NCBI GenBank assembly: GCA_029975275.1
Contig: JARKPN010000038.1
Location: forward strand, 1 to 38,115
DNA: 38,115 bases
Direction of reading: 5' to 3'
Source of the DNA: Geobacteraceae bacterium
GTDB lineage: Bacteria > Desulfobacterota > Desulfuromonadia > Geobacterales > Geobacteraceae
In this document: piece after piece, positions 1 to 8,211 of the stretch
How the letters are laid out: the number at the start of each line of letters is the position of its first letter
Numbering within the stretch: the stretch's first letter is position 1
Program-made: the position numbers and the translations under genes
The notes under the pieces: model-generated
What the model was told of the DNA's origin: nothing
Databases searched by the model: none
Seen by the model: the letters and a program-made list of their open reading frames with translations, nothing else

Positions 1-177
1 TCCGTGGCGCCTTCACGCCATCGTCTGCGCGGAACGCTTCGGTTTTTTGCATTCCCGTGGGATGAGACAGCCCCGCGAAGTTCTCACCACGCAACAGGCG
101 TGATCCGGCGTTGGCGACGTTGACACCCCGGCATTCTGCTCTCCTCGGCGTTCAGGCGTCGCGGATTCAGCCCTAAA
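1..177. other. No gene recognised at the left edge
   Basis: This stretch up to the foldback element at 178 contains only short, unconvincing reading frames with no recognisable protein motif and no ribosome binding site next to a start. It may be the 3' flank of a gene lying beyond the window. Confidence 0.5.
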
Positions 178-319
178 CAGGCTGTTTAAAAACGTAACGA
201 GGAAGGCCGGATGCCAAGCGCACGGAGCGCAGCACCCGAGACATATCACCTGGATAGGCGAGGGTGCGAGCACCGCGCAACACAGCAGACGGCCTCCGCA
301 GTAGTTTTTCAACAGCCTG
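178..319. repeat. 142-bp imperfect foldback (MITE/REP-like) element
   Basis: The ends are inverted repeats: CAGGCTGTTTAAAAAC at 178-193 and GTTTTTCAACAGCCTG at 304-319, matching at 15 of 16 positions. The interior keeps patchy symmetry (an AGGCCG block and a GCACCC block recur in inverted order). It lies 16 nt beyond the stop codon of the minus-strand TPR gene and could serve as its terminator. I recall elements with this GGCTGTTGAAAAAC end being frequent between genes in Geobacteraceae, but that is memory, not a search. No transposase gene is present, and a target-site duplication is not clear. Confidence 0.6.
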
Positions 320-335
320 ATAGCAGCCACCAGGT

Positions 336-788
336 TCAGCGCAGGCCGATCCGGCTCAGGAAGAGCCCCAGATACTTGTTCAGGGGGTTGGTGCGCGCCA
401 GCAACCCGATGACCGGGGGTTTTCGCTGGCCCAGCGCCTTGAGCTGCTCCACTATCTCCGCGCTCCAACCGCGGACCATCCCCTCCCGGAACGCCTGGAT
501 GGCCGCGGTCTTGTTGCCTGACACCAGGTGGACCTTCCCGAGATTGAGATAGTGCTCGCCGGAGTCCGGGTCCCGCTCGATGGAGACCATGCAGAGATCC
601 ACCCCCTTGGAGACCTGGCCGCGCTCCCTGGCGATGCAGTAGCCGAGATAGGAATACCAGCGCGGGTTGTCTTCCAGCCCCAGCGCCCTCTCCAGGCATG
701 CCAGAGCCGCAACGCTGTTGTCCATGGAAAGCGCCCGCCTGGCACGTTCGAATTCCAGCGCCCCGGCGCCCTCGGACCGTGGCTCCAT
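336..788 (-). CDS. Small TPR-repeat protein
   Basis: This encodes a 150-residue, probably cytoplasmic protein. The ATG at 788 is chosen because a purine-rich GGGGGGAGGG stretch lies just upstream on the minus strand; longer in-frame starts have no such site. The sequence carries two or more TPR-like helical pairs: an A-L-x-C-L-E-R-A-L-G segment followed by W-Y-S-Y-L-G-Y-C-I-A, and then H-Y-L-N-L-G-K-V-H with A-I-Q-A-F-R-E-G. TPR domains bind protein partners, and no catalytic motif is visible. It is on the same strand as the downstream-reading Rep_3-like, HD-GYP and HEAT genes and may be co-transcribed with them. The specific function is unknown. Confidence 0.8.
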   Translation of the reverse strand: MEPRSEGAGALEFERARRALSMDNSVAALACLERALGLEDNPRWYSYLGYCIARERGQVSKGVDLCMVSIERDPDSGEHYLNLGKVHLVSGNKTAAIQAFREGMVRGWSAEIVEQLKALGQRKPPVIGLLARTNPLNKYLGLFLSRIGLR

Positions 789-891
789 TAAACCCTCCCC
801 CCTGAATATCGTACGGCCTGTACCGTCGGCGAAACATGAGATGTGCGCTGCCTGGGGACAGGCACGCCCGGACATGAACTGCTCAAAAATG

Positions 892-1245
892 TCATGGCAT
901 CGGGATCGAAGGAAGCTCGCTCTCGAGCTCAGGCAGCAGGGAGTACCTGACGATGCCTTTTTCTATGGTTATGGAGGCTAGGAAAGGAAAGAAGTAGAGG
1001 GCGTCACCCTTCTTCATCTCGACCCTGCACTGGATGATATCCCGGATCGACCGGGCCGCGGTCTCGATGTCGCCCGCCCCGCTTGCCTCGATAAAGCCGT
1101 CGAGAGGAAGTTCGTACATCTTCCTCGGGCCGTCCAGCGAAATCCTGTCCCTGGCGTTGCCGAACAGGACCCTGAAACAAGCCAGGGCTACCGGAGAAAG
1201 TCTGTTTTCAAATGCAGAGAGATTGATGCTCGCTTCTTCGCCCAT
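892..1245 (-). CDS. Solitary Rep_3-like winged-helix protein
   Basis: This is a 117-residue protein starting at ATG 1245, preceded on the minus strand by GGAGGT at good spacing. Residues 16-110 resemble the first winged-helix domain of Rep_3-family plasmid initiators (RepA/RepE type). They show a helix ending in a Y-E-L-P-L-D segment, a second helix (A-A-R-S-I-R-D-I), and a closing F-P-F-L-A-S-I-x-I-E-K-G-I-V-R-Y-S-L-L-P-E-L motif typical of the beta-wing. Initiators normally have two such domains in 230 or more residues; this one stops after one. There are no plasmid genes around it, so a chromosomal DNA-binding or regulatory role is more likely than replication. The family call is by pattern recognition only. 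Confidence 0.65.
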   Translation of the reverse strand: MGEEASINLSAFENRLSPVALACFRVLFGNARDRISLDGPRKMYELPLDGFIEASGAGDIETAARSIRDIIQCRVEMKKGDALYFFPFLASITIEKGIVRYSLLPELESELPSIPMP

Positions 1246-1367
1246 GCCGACCTCCGAAAAAATTTGCGGCAGTATAGCACGGCGGGAGGCAAAGGAAAAG
1301 CCTTGGGACGGCGGCTTGCAGACGGACCGCATTACCGGCTTCCGACCTGTTCATGTCCTGAAAGATA

Positions 1368-2580
1368 TTACGGATTCAGGTGCATACCAACCTTGTCCCG
1401 GCTGCCGAGAATGCGAAGGAAATTCCGGGTCAACACCGGATGAAAATGGGTACCCGCGCCGTCCAGCATCATCGCCGCGACCGTGCCGTAGTCCATGGAA
1501 TCCCGGTAGACGCGCCTGGTGCGGAGCGCATCGAAAAAGTCCGAAACCGTCGTCATCTGGCTGCAAACGTTCTGCTGCCAGCCGGGATCGGTCGCCGGGT
1601 AGCCCGAACCGTCATAGCCCATATGATGTTCGTACGCGCAGACAACGGCAAGCCGCGGAACTCCGGGAAGATCGAGGAGGTAATGGGCGCCGCGCACGGG
1701 GTGCTCTTCAGAATCTGCCGCTGCTTGGCCTCGCCAGCCGGTAATGGGCGCCGCGCACGGGGTGCTCCCTGACGAGATCCATTTCCTCCCTGCTGAGCCC
1801 GTGGGGCTTGGACAGGATCTCCCCGGGTATGAACAGCTTGCCGATATCGTGAAACATGCCGGCCACGCCGATATCGTGCAGCAGGGGCCCTTCGACTCCC
1901 ATGGCCATGACCTGGGCCAGGTTGAGGATGCAGACGTTGGTTGAATGGATGAAGGTATACCGATCGAGCAGGTTGAGAACGGAGCAGGCCAGGGCCGGCA
2001 TGGGCATCCGGCTGAAGGCATGCACCAGAGAGTGGACAAGGGCGTTAATCTTTCGCAGGCTGAATTTCCTGCCGTTCCGGATACTTTCGCAGATTTCCCT
2101 GAAAGCCTCGCGCTCATGATACGGTATTTCCTCAAGGGACAGAATCTCCTCCACCTCGCTCTCGTCCTCAAGCGCATCGCCGAGACCCAGTCTGCCGAGA
2201 CGAATGTGTTCCGACGAGCGCACTTCCGGAGTATCTGCACCATGCCGTGACAGCGCGACTATCAGCTCCCGCAGCTCACCCGGCTCCATATCCCGCAGAA
2301 ATGTCAGGTGCCCGATCCCTTTCGACCTGAACAGTCCTATGAACTTATCGGCAGAGAGGCCGCCGTCGAGTGGAACATTGTTGCAGACGAGTTCGTCCTC
2401 GATAAACAGGATCACAATGTCGCGATGGAGCTGCAGGGCATTCCGGATGGCAACAAAAGCCTGGTCGCCCAGTCGCCGTACCTGGCGGTGTTCCGGCGAA
2501 TAGAGCGATGCGCTGGCAATCGCGGAAACCAGGTGACGAATGAAGCTCTGGATCTCGCCTATGGGTGCCTGATCACTCAT
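1368..2580 (-). pseudogene. HD-GYP domain protein, frameshifted by a 61-bp partial duplication
   Basis: The gene starts at ATG 2580 (GGGAGG upstream) and overlaps the end of the HEAT gene by 8 bp. The first 290 codons contain an N-terminal helical region, then an HD domain with H-S-T-N-V, H-D-I-G-V-A-G-M-F-H-D-I-G-K and E-H-P-V-R-G-A-H-Y. The frame then stops at 1708. The rest of the domain (E-H-P-V-R-G-A-H-Y again, then L-L-D-L-P-G-V-P-R-L-A-V-V, the GYP signature H-H-M-G-Y-D-G-S-G-Y-P, and D-F-F-D-A-L) continues in another frame to a stop at 1368. The break lies between two exact 28-bp copies (1679-1706 and 1740-1767). Removing one 61-bp period restores a single ~380-residue frame. Intact HD-GYP proteins hydrolyse c-di-GMP; this one probably cannot unless the duplication is an assembly error. 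Confidence 0.85.
1679..1767. repeat. Short direct repeat (2 x 28 bp, 61-bp period)
   Basis: The two 28-bp copies at 1679-1706 and 1740-1767 are identical and are separated by 33 bp that is not part of the repeat. The period of 61 is not a multiple of three, and this is what breaks the HD-GYP reading frame. The copies encode the R-E-H-P-V-R-G-A-H-Y segment on the minus strand. Confidence 0.95.
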
Positions 2581-4747
2581 TTCTCCCTCCCATTGCGCCC
2601 AGCACCTCAGCCGCAGCGCCGGCCAGCCGAAGGTTCGACGACTGGGCGGTCCTACGCAACAGCGCGACTGCGGACGCATCGCGGTACTGCGCCAGACTGA
2701 GCACCATCTCCCTCTTGAGCGCGTCATGCAGTGATTTCCGGAAAAAATGCCGGGTCTCCAGCATTTTAGCCAATACCGGGACGGTGTCCGGGCAACCAAT
2801 CCTTGCGAGGGAGTGGATAGCCTCCTTCTTTTCCGCGAACCGCTCGCGAGGCAACCCCTTTTCCCCGAGGATGCGCTCAAGGGCTTGCCGGACGCGGGGA
2901 TCCCCGCTCTCTCCGGAATGCCTGATTGCCAGCATCCGCTCCCCGGCGTCGTCGCTGTTCAGGTCGAGCAGCAGCAGCCGATCACCTTCCGGATCGCGAA
3001 ACCGAATATAGGTCTCCAGCACGATCTGACGGACACGGGGGTGGGGGAAACGGGCAACCGGGGCAAGGTGACCGGTGACGAGGGGGTCGCCGGTGTGCTG
3101 CAGAACGATCACCAGATTCCTGACAACGTACCAGCGACGATCATCAAGACGCGCCAGCACGGCCTCTTTCGCCAATTCCGCCATTGTCAGGACCTGGTCC
3201 AGGCACCAGCGCCTGAGAATCCTGCTCTCCTCTACTGCCAGCCTGTCAAGCAGAGGTTCGACAAAGGGCCTTCCAATCCGCTGTATCAGTGAGCCGATTT
3301 CCCCGTATTTCTCCTGGCCCCAGATATCGAGCCCGCTCATGACTTCGGCTGTGAACCCGGCCTTTTCAAAGAACTGTACCATCTCTTCCCGCAGAGAGCC
3401 AGCCGCATGCCCGGAATCCGGACCAGCCTCGCACAACCTTCGGTACATATTCTCGAGGGCGTGAAAGTCTCCGGTTTCCAGGAAAAAGCTGCTCAGTTCG
3501 ACCAGGTTCCGCTTGAGCGCCTCCAACCGTTCAGGGGAGGCAAAATCGATGCTGGCAAGTATCAACCCGCTGATCGACGCCTCTATCCTTTCGCTCGCGA
3601 GGGTCTGCCTGAGTTGATCCAGTTCGGCACAATCCAGCTCGGGCAGTTCCCTTGTGGTGGCCAAATCCTTGAGCGTCTCCAGATATTCCCGGGGGACGAA
3701 TTCCTCCTCCAGTTCCTCCGCAAAAAAGTCTTCAATTTCTCCGTCAGCCGTTGCTCCGCTGTTGGTCGGGACGCCCCGGGCCTCCTGTTCCGATACCGTC
3801 GCGCCATTCCCATGCAGTCTTTTCATGACCTCGATGGCGAGTGGCGACAGCAGTGCCTTACTGTAAACCACATATTCGGAGATTTCAGGATGGAAATCCG
3901 GAGGAAGATGGGTCAGGATCTCCAGCGAGGCGTCTTCACGGCCTTCGGCAGGGTTGAGCAGCACGTCAAGAAAGTATCGTCGCGACTCCTGGTTCAGTCT
4001 GACCACAAACGAGCCGATCTTTCTCAGGGAATCGTCGTCCCTGTCCGGCGATGCTTCGGGATCGGTGACCTCCCGCACTGCTGTCTGAAGGCTTTCCCTG
4101 ATCAGTACGGGTTCCTCGCGGTAGCGGTCGTTGAAGACCACGGCCAGATATTCGGGGATATCCGGGCAACCTCCGGATGGAGCGGCTAAGGGGATATTTC
4201 GCATGAGCCCATCGACAAATCGCTCCCAAAGCGAAGGGACATAGCCGTCCAGCTGCTCGCCTTCAAGCGAATCCTCTTCGGCATGAAACGCATCGTAGCG
4301 TATCCTGCTGATCCGGAGATGCTCTATCCCGGCATGGAGCATGAGTTGCTCGATGCCTCCTTCAGCCGCAACCCGTTCCCGCTTCAGCGCCAGGATGCCG
4401 TTGAACGCCTCGATCTCCCGCGGGCTCAGCCCTTTCCTGAAGGTGATGAGAGCGATCCCGTGATAGAACAGTATCCTTGCAACCCCCTTGACCATGGGGT
4501 TGAGCCGTGCGAGGGAGTCCGCTCCGAACAGCAGGGTCTCCTTCGCGACGCCGAAGGTTATCTCGCGTCGGCTGGAAAGCAGCCGGTCGAACAGTTCCGC
4601 AACCTTTTCGCACGACCTTGATACAACGGGGTGTCCCTTGGGATAGGCGGATACGTTGCGGTGGGCAAGGTTGAGCTCGTGGATGATTTCCGCAAGCAGG
4701 CCGTTGTCAATACCGCCGTCAGGGTTTTCAATGGCATTGGTGTTCAT
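2573..4747 (-). CDS. Large HEAT-repeat protein
   Basis: This is a 724-residue predicted cytoplasmic protein from ATG 4747. An upstream in-frame TTG at 4777 is possible, but neither start has a strong ribosome site. The N-terminal ~150 residues (H-E-L-N-L-A-H-R-N-V, Y-P-K-G-H-P-V-V, and L-F-G-A-D-S-L-A-R) resemble the N-terminal region of the adjacent HD-GYP protein, which also has Y-S-P-E-H-R-Q-V. From about residue 530 onwards there are HEAT-like helical repeats with the recurring pattern D-D-R-R-W-Y-V-V-R-N, D-P-R-V-R-Q-A-L and I-G-C-P-D-T-V-P-V-L. No catalytic motif is seen. The 8-bp overlap with the HD-GYP gene suggests coupled translation and a shared signalling function. An AT-rich tract at 4785-4835 upstream probably holds the promoter. 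Confidence 0.75.
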   Translation of the reverse strand: MNTNAIENPDGGIDNGLLAEIIHELNLAHRNVSAYPKGHPVVSRSCEKVAELFDRLLSSRREITFGVAKETLLFGADSLARLNPMVKGVARILFYHGIALITFRKGLSPREIEAFNGILALKRERVAAEGGIEQLMLHAGIEHLRISRIRYDAFHAEEDSLEGEQLDGYVPSLWERFVDGLMRNIPLAAPSGGCPDIPEYLAVVFNDRYREEPVLIRESLQTAVREVTDPEASPDRDDDSLRKIGSFVVRLNQESRRYFLDVLLNPAEGREDASLEILTHLPPDFHPEISEYVVYSKALLSPLAIEVMKRLHGNGATVSEQEARGVPTNSGATADGEIEDFFAEELEEEFVPREYLETLKDLATTRELPELDCAELDQLRQTLASERIEASISGLILASIDFASPERLEALKRNLVELSSFFLETGDFHALENMYRRLCEAGPDSGHAAGSLREEMVQFFEKAGFTAEVMSGLDIWGQEKYGEIGSLIQRIGRPFVEPLLDRLAVEESRILRRWCLDQVLTMAELAKEAVLARLDDRRWYVVRNLVIVLQHTGDPLVTGHLAPVARFPHPRVRQIVLETYIRFRDPEGDRLLLLDLNSDDAGERMLAIRHSGESGDPRVRQALERILGEKGLPRERFAEKKEAIHSLARIGCPDTVPVLAKMLETRHFFRKSLHDALKREMVLSLAQYRDASAVALLRRTAQSSNLRLAGAAAEVLGAMGGRNE

Positions 4748-4837
4748 GGATTCGTCAACCTGAAAAGAAATTCTCAAAGATTTTTATGAAACCTTGAATT
4801 CATAAATTAATAATTAATAAATCTTATCATTCTTAAC

Positions 4838-5155
4838 TCAGCCCCGGCTGTAGTGACACACCCGCTGCAGGGTGAAGACCTCCACCGCATCGCAATGGTC
4901 GCGCAGCTCGGTCATGTAGGAGCCGAACTCGGCGTCCGCGCGCCACGCCTCGATGCTCTCCTCGTCGTCCCAGCGGATGAAGGTGAAGAAGCGCCCCGTC
5001 CGCGAAGGGTCGCGCAGCAGGGTCACCTCCCGGGCGGCGGGATAATGCAGCATGGTCCATTCCGCCACGTCCTGCACCGCTGCGATGAAGGCTCCCTCCT
5101 CTCCATGCCTGACGCTGAAACTTCCCGATGTATAAGGTACATGATCATAGCTCAT
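4838..5155 (-). CDS. Antibiotic biosynthesis monooxygenase (ABM)-like domain protein
   Basis: This is a 105-residue single-domain protein from ATG 5155, with a strong AAAGGAG ribosome site on the minus strand 9 nt upstream. The frame stays open to 5356, but that part has no recognisable content. The fold indicators are an alpha/beta ferredoxin-like pattern: an acidic helix E-E-G-A-F-I-A-A-V-Q-D, a strand R-E-V-T-L-L-R-D, then R-F-F-T-F-I-R-W-D-D-E-E-S-I-E-A-W-R, and a final strand V-E-V-F-T-L. The F-I-R-W-D-(x)n-A-W-R arrangement is typical of ABM/DUF1330-type dimeric proteins. Members include heme-degrading and quinone monooxygenases, but the substrate here cannot be read from sequence. Confidence 0.75.
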   Translation of the reverse strand: MSYDHVPYTSGSFSVRHGEEGAFIAAVQDVAEWTMLHYPAAREVTLLRDPSRTGRFFTFIRWDDEESIEAWRADAEFGSYMTELRDHCDAVEVFTLQRVCHYSRG

Positions 5156-5418
5156 TCTTCTTTCTCCTTTATTCCGTCTTCCGCTCAACAAAGCGCTTTG
5201 CCCGCGGATCCGGCCCGTCTGCGACAATCGATTCGGTAAGCCGCCTTCCGATAGAGGCCGCCACCAACTCCGGTCACCGCCTTGCCAGCTCATGATCAGG
5301 ATCTCGTAGTGGATCCTGGCGGGCTTGCCATGCCCGCACAGTAGTGGTTGGCTCATGCCGGCACCTGCCTTGTTGATTTACGGGCGCTGCTATGAAGGTA
5401 GCGCACCAGTCGGGACAG

Positions 5419-6147
5419 TCAAGGGGAGAGCAGCTCCCTTGCTGGAATCTCCCCCCTCAGGTAGCGCTGCCTCAACTCCTCCGGAAACCTCTCGACCGCA
5501 TAGCGGAGCATGGTTCTCGGCATGCTGCGGCAGTGCTCGCGAAGAAACCTCTCCTCGGTCGGGCGGTGCCGTTTGCCGATCTCGCGGAGCATCCAGCCGA
5601 CCGCCTTGTGGATCAGGTCTTCCGGGTCATGGAGCAGAAGCTGCGCGATGTTCAGGGTCTCTTCGAATTCGGCGTGCTTTATGAAATGAAAGGTTGCCAT
5701 GATGGAGATGCGTCGGTCCCAGAGGAGGGGCGAAACCGCCAGGGCGTGGAGCCGCGACCTGCTCCCGGAGCGCAGGTGCGCGCCCACGATATGCTCGGCC
5801 GACACGTCCACCAGGTCCCAGCTGTTTACGAAGCGGGTGTTCCGCAGGTACTCGCCGTATATCGCCTCCTTCATGGCCACGTCCCCGCGGGCGTACATGC
5901 GGACCATGATAATCAGGGCCAGGAGCCTTGCCTCGTGGATGGGAGACTGAAGCAGCCGGAGCGTCTCTTCCAGGGGAAGGGTCCGGCAGATCCCCGCAAG
6001 CTTTCTTATCTGGGGGACACGCAGGCCCAGGAACACGTCGCCTTCCCCGTACTGGCCGGGACCGGTCTTGAAGAATCTCCGCAGCACCGCTGCCCGCCCG
6101 GGATCGCCCAGCGACTGCAATTTCGCGTGAATCTCGTCAACTCTCAT
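5419..6147 (-). CDS. AlkD-type DNA alkylation repair glycosylase
   Basis: This is a 242-residue HEAT-like-repeat DNA glycosylase of the AlkD family, which removes positively charged 3-methyladenine and 7-methylguanine bases. Supporting segments are Y-G-E-G-D-V-F-L-G-L-R-V-P-Q-I-R-K-L near the N-terminus, H-E-A-R-L-L-A-L, and the active-site stretch V-N-S-W-D-L-V-D, whose Asp and Trp match the catalytic Asp and stacking Trp of AlkD. Further along are R-R-I-S-I-M-A-T-F-H-F-I and K-A-V-G-W-M-L-R-E-I-G-K. ATG 6147 is chosen because a G-rich GGGGGG ribosome-like stretch precedes it; two Met codons lie 4 and 6 residues upstream. It sits 19 nt after the MFS gene on the same strand and may be read with it. 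Confidence 0.9.
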   Translation of the reverse strand: MRVDEIHAKLQSLGDPGRAAVLRRFFKTGPGQYGEGDVFLGLRVPQIRKLAGICRTLPLEETLRLLQSPIHEARLLALIIMVRMYARGDVAMKEAIYGEYLRNTRFVNSWDLVDVSAEHIVGAHLRSGSRSRLHALAVSPLLWDRRISIMATFHFIKHAEFEETLNIAQLLLHDPEDLIHKAVGWMLREIGKRHRPTEERFLREHCRSMPRTMLRYAVERFPEELRQRYLRGEIPARELLSP

Positions 6148-6166
6148 CGAGCCCCCCATACGCATT

Positions 6167-7423
6167 TCACGGGCACTGTTCGTAGTAGTCGAGCTCCTTG
6201 TGGAAGGTTTCTTCCAGGTGGTGGAGGGCCAGGAGGGAGACCAAGACACAGACCGAGCCCACCAGCAGGGCCGAGGTCTCGATGGGGAAGTAGTGGCGGG
6301 CCAACTGGAACAGGAGCGTGATAGGGACCACCATGCCGCGCACGAAGTTTGGCACGGTGGTGGCCACGGTTGCCCGCAGGTTGGTGCCGAACTGCTCGGC
6401 CGCGATAGTGATGAACACCGCCCAGTAGCCACTGGCAAAGCCAAGCAGGGTGCAGACGGCATAGAAGGCGATCAGGCTTGTCCCGGCCAGGAGGAAGTAG
6501 GCGGCGATGCCCGCCACGGTCAGGCTGATGAAGGCAAACACGGCCTTCCTGCGGCTCCTGAGGAGCTGGCTGAGGAGGCCGCTGGCCAGGTCGCCGAAGA
6601 TGAGCCCCAGGTAGCAGAACATGACGGCGTTGCCGGCGTTGATCGCGTGGGGAACCTTGAGGGCTTTGCCGAACTCGGGGGAGAAGGTGATCAGGATGCC
6701 GACCACGAACCAGGTGGGGACCCCGATCAGGATGGAATTGAGGTATTTCAGGAAACGGCCCCGGTCGGTGAACAGGGCGAAAAAGTTCCCCCGGCTGACG
6801 CCGCCGGCCTCCATTTCCCGGAACATGCCCGACTCGTGGACGCAGACGCGCAGGAGCAGCAGGAGGAAGCCGAGTATCCCGCCGATGTAGAAGGCGTGCT
6901 GCCAGGAGAACACGCCGGCCACGAAGTTCGCGGCAACCGCGCCGGACACCCCCACCGAGGCCACGACCATGGTGCCGTAGCCGCGCACCTCCCGGTGCAG
7001 GATCTCGGAGACCAGGGTGATACCCGCCCCCAGTTCCCCGGCCAGCCCGATCCCGGCCAGGAAGCGGGTCGCTGCGTACGCCTCCACCGAATGGACCATG
7101 CCGTTGGCGATATTGGCCGCGGAGTAGAGGAAGATGGAGCCGAACATGATTTTCATCCTTCCCTTGCGGTCACCGAGGACGCCCCAGAGGATGCCCCCCA
7201 GGAGCATGCCGGCCATCTGCATGTTCAGGAGAAAGACCCCCTTGTCCACCAGGGCCGCGCCCTCCAGCCCCATGGACTTCAGGCTGGGGACCCGGACGAT
7301 GCTGAACAGTATGAGGTCGTAGATGTCGACGAAGTAGCCGAGGGCCGCAACGACCACCGGGATGCTGAGCACCGACCGCGTCCGACCGTTGGAAGACGTT
7401 CCAGAGGGGTAGGAAGGTTGCAT
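6167..7423 (-). CDS. MFS transporter, metabolite:H+ symporter-like
   Basis: This is a 418-residue inner-membrane protein with about twelve hydrophobic segments. Family signatures are the loop 2-3 motif G-D-R-K-G-R-M-K and the TM4 segment R-F-L-A-G-I-G-L-A-G-E-L-G-A-G, both typical of the MHS (metabolite:H+ symporter) branch of the major facilitator superfamily. The N-terminal F-V-D-I-Y-D-L-I-L-F also matches that group. Substrates of MHS proteins include dicarboxylates, shikimate, proline/betaine and aromatic acids; nothing in the sequence decides between them. The ATG at 7423 lies 15 nt past the stop of the receiver-like gene upstream, so the two are probably co-transcribed. Confidence 0.85.
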   Translation of the reverse strand: MQPSYPSGTSSNGRTRSVLSIPVVVAALGYFVDIYDLILFSIVRVPSLKSMGLEGAALVDKGVFLLNMQMAGMLLGGILWGVLGDRKGRMKIMFGSIFLYSAANIANGMVHSVEAYAATRFLAGIGLAGELGAGITLVSEILHREVRGYGTMVVASVGVSGAVAANFVAGVFSWQHAFYIGGILGFLLLLLRVCVHESGMFREMEAGGVSRGNFFALFTDRGRFLKYLNSILIGVPTWFVVGILITFSPEFGKALKVPHAINAGNAVMFCYLGLIFGDLASGLLSQLLRSRRKAVFAFISLTVAGIAAYFLLAGTSLIAFYAVCTLLGFASGYWAVFITIAAEQFGTNLRATVATTVPNFVRGMVVPITLLFQLARHYFPIETSALLVGSVCVLVSLLALHHLEETFHKELDYYEQCP

Positions 7424-7438
7424 GAAAAGGTGTCCCCG

Positions 7439-8182
7439 CTATTCCCCCCCGCGTCTGCGGAGATAGCGGAGGAATTCTTCCCTGGAGAGTTCCTTCTTGC
7501 GGACCAGGTGCTCGATCTGCTGGCTCATGGCCGCCTTTTCCCCCTCCTTCATGGATTCCTTGATGAGCACGAAGAACGGCAGGTTCCTGGTGTGGGGGTA
7601 GAGACGGAAGCGCTCCATCAGCTCGAAGGCGGACATGTCCGGGAGCATCAGGGTGGCGAAGGCCATGTAGCAGGTCACGGTGGTGGCCAGCGCGACCCCT
7701 TCCTTGCCGGTATAGGCATTGACCATCTCGAAGCCGAGCGATTCGATGGCCTTGGAGATCCGCTCCTCGCCGTTGCGCGAGATGAGAATGGCCTGAAGGT
7801 CCCAGGTCTCGGTATCCTCGGTCAGCCCCAGGACCACCAGCCGCTTGATCAGGTAATCGGTATCGATGGGAAGGGTAAAGAAGCCCGCGGCGGGAAAAAC
7901 TCCTCCTACCTTTCCCTCCTCGCTGAGGAAAATGGGGAGGATGGGGATGTCGCGGGTCTGGGGGTTCCGCTTCATGTCCGTCAGTATGCCCCAGCCGTCG
8001 GTGGAATAGGAAGACAGGTCAAGGAGCACGCCGAGAGGTCTCCCGCCGGAGAGCTCTTCGGGCCTGGCCGCCCGCGCCCGGTAACCGCCTTCCTTCAGGT
8101 AGCGACAGATGACCTTGCCGCGCTCGTTACAGCCGTTCAGGCCAAGAATCCAGAGTTCCCGCTCGTGAGTTTTTTCGGCCAT
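7439..8182 (-). CDS. Twin degenerate response-regulator receiver protein
   Basis: This is a 247-residue cytoplasmic protein from ATG 8182 (GGGAGAAGG upstream). It reads as two receiver-like domains in tandem (about 8-120 and 128-232) with no output domain. In the first, an Asp is kept at the phospho-acceptor position (D55 in V-L-L-D-L), but the conserved Lys near F-F-T-L-P-I-D is replaced by Leu. In the second, the usual D-x-M-L-P-D-M reads T-L-M-L-P-D-M, so the acceptor Asp is Thr177, while Lys208 is kept in V-L-I-K-E-S. It therefore probably acts as a phosphorylation-independent scaffold or adaptor. Its 5' leader carries one copy of the duplicated element described at 8212-8390. Confidence 0.75.
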   Translation of the reverse strand: MAEKTHERELWILGLNGCNERGKVICRYLKEGGYRARAARPEELSGGRPLGVLLDLSSYSTDGWGILTDMKRNPQTRDIPILPIFLSEEGKVGGVFPAAGFFTLPIDTDYLIKRLVVLGLTEDTETWDLQAILISRNGEERISKAIESLGFEMVNAYTGKEGVALATTVTCYMAFATLMLPDMSAFELMERFRLYPHTRNLPFFVLIKESMKEGEKAAMSQQIEHLVRKKELSREEFLRYLRRRGGE

Positions 8183-8211
8183 GCCTTCTCCCCGTTCCTG
8201 TATGAGAGTTA

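Noticed and set aside
13-837. Minus-strand frame across the left edge and the foldback element
   Set aside because: It crosses the palindromic repeat and the TPR gene in another frame and has no protein-like features.
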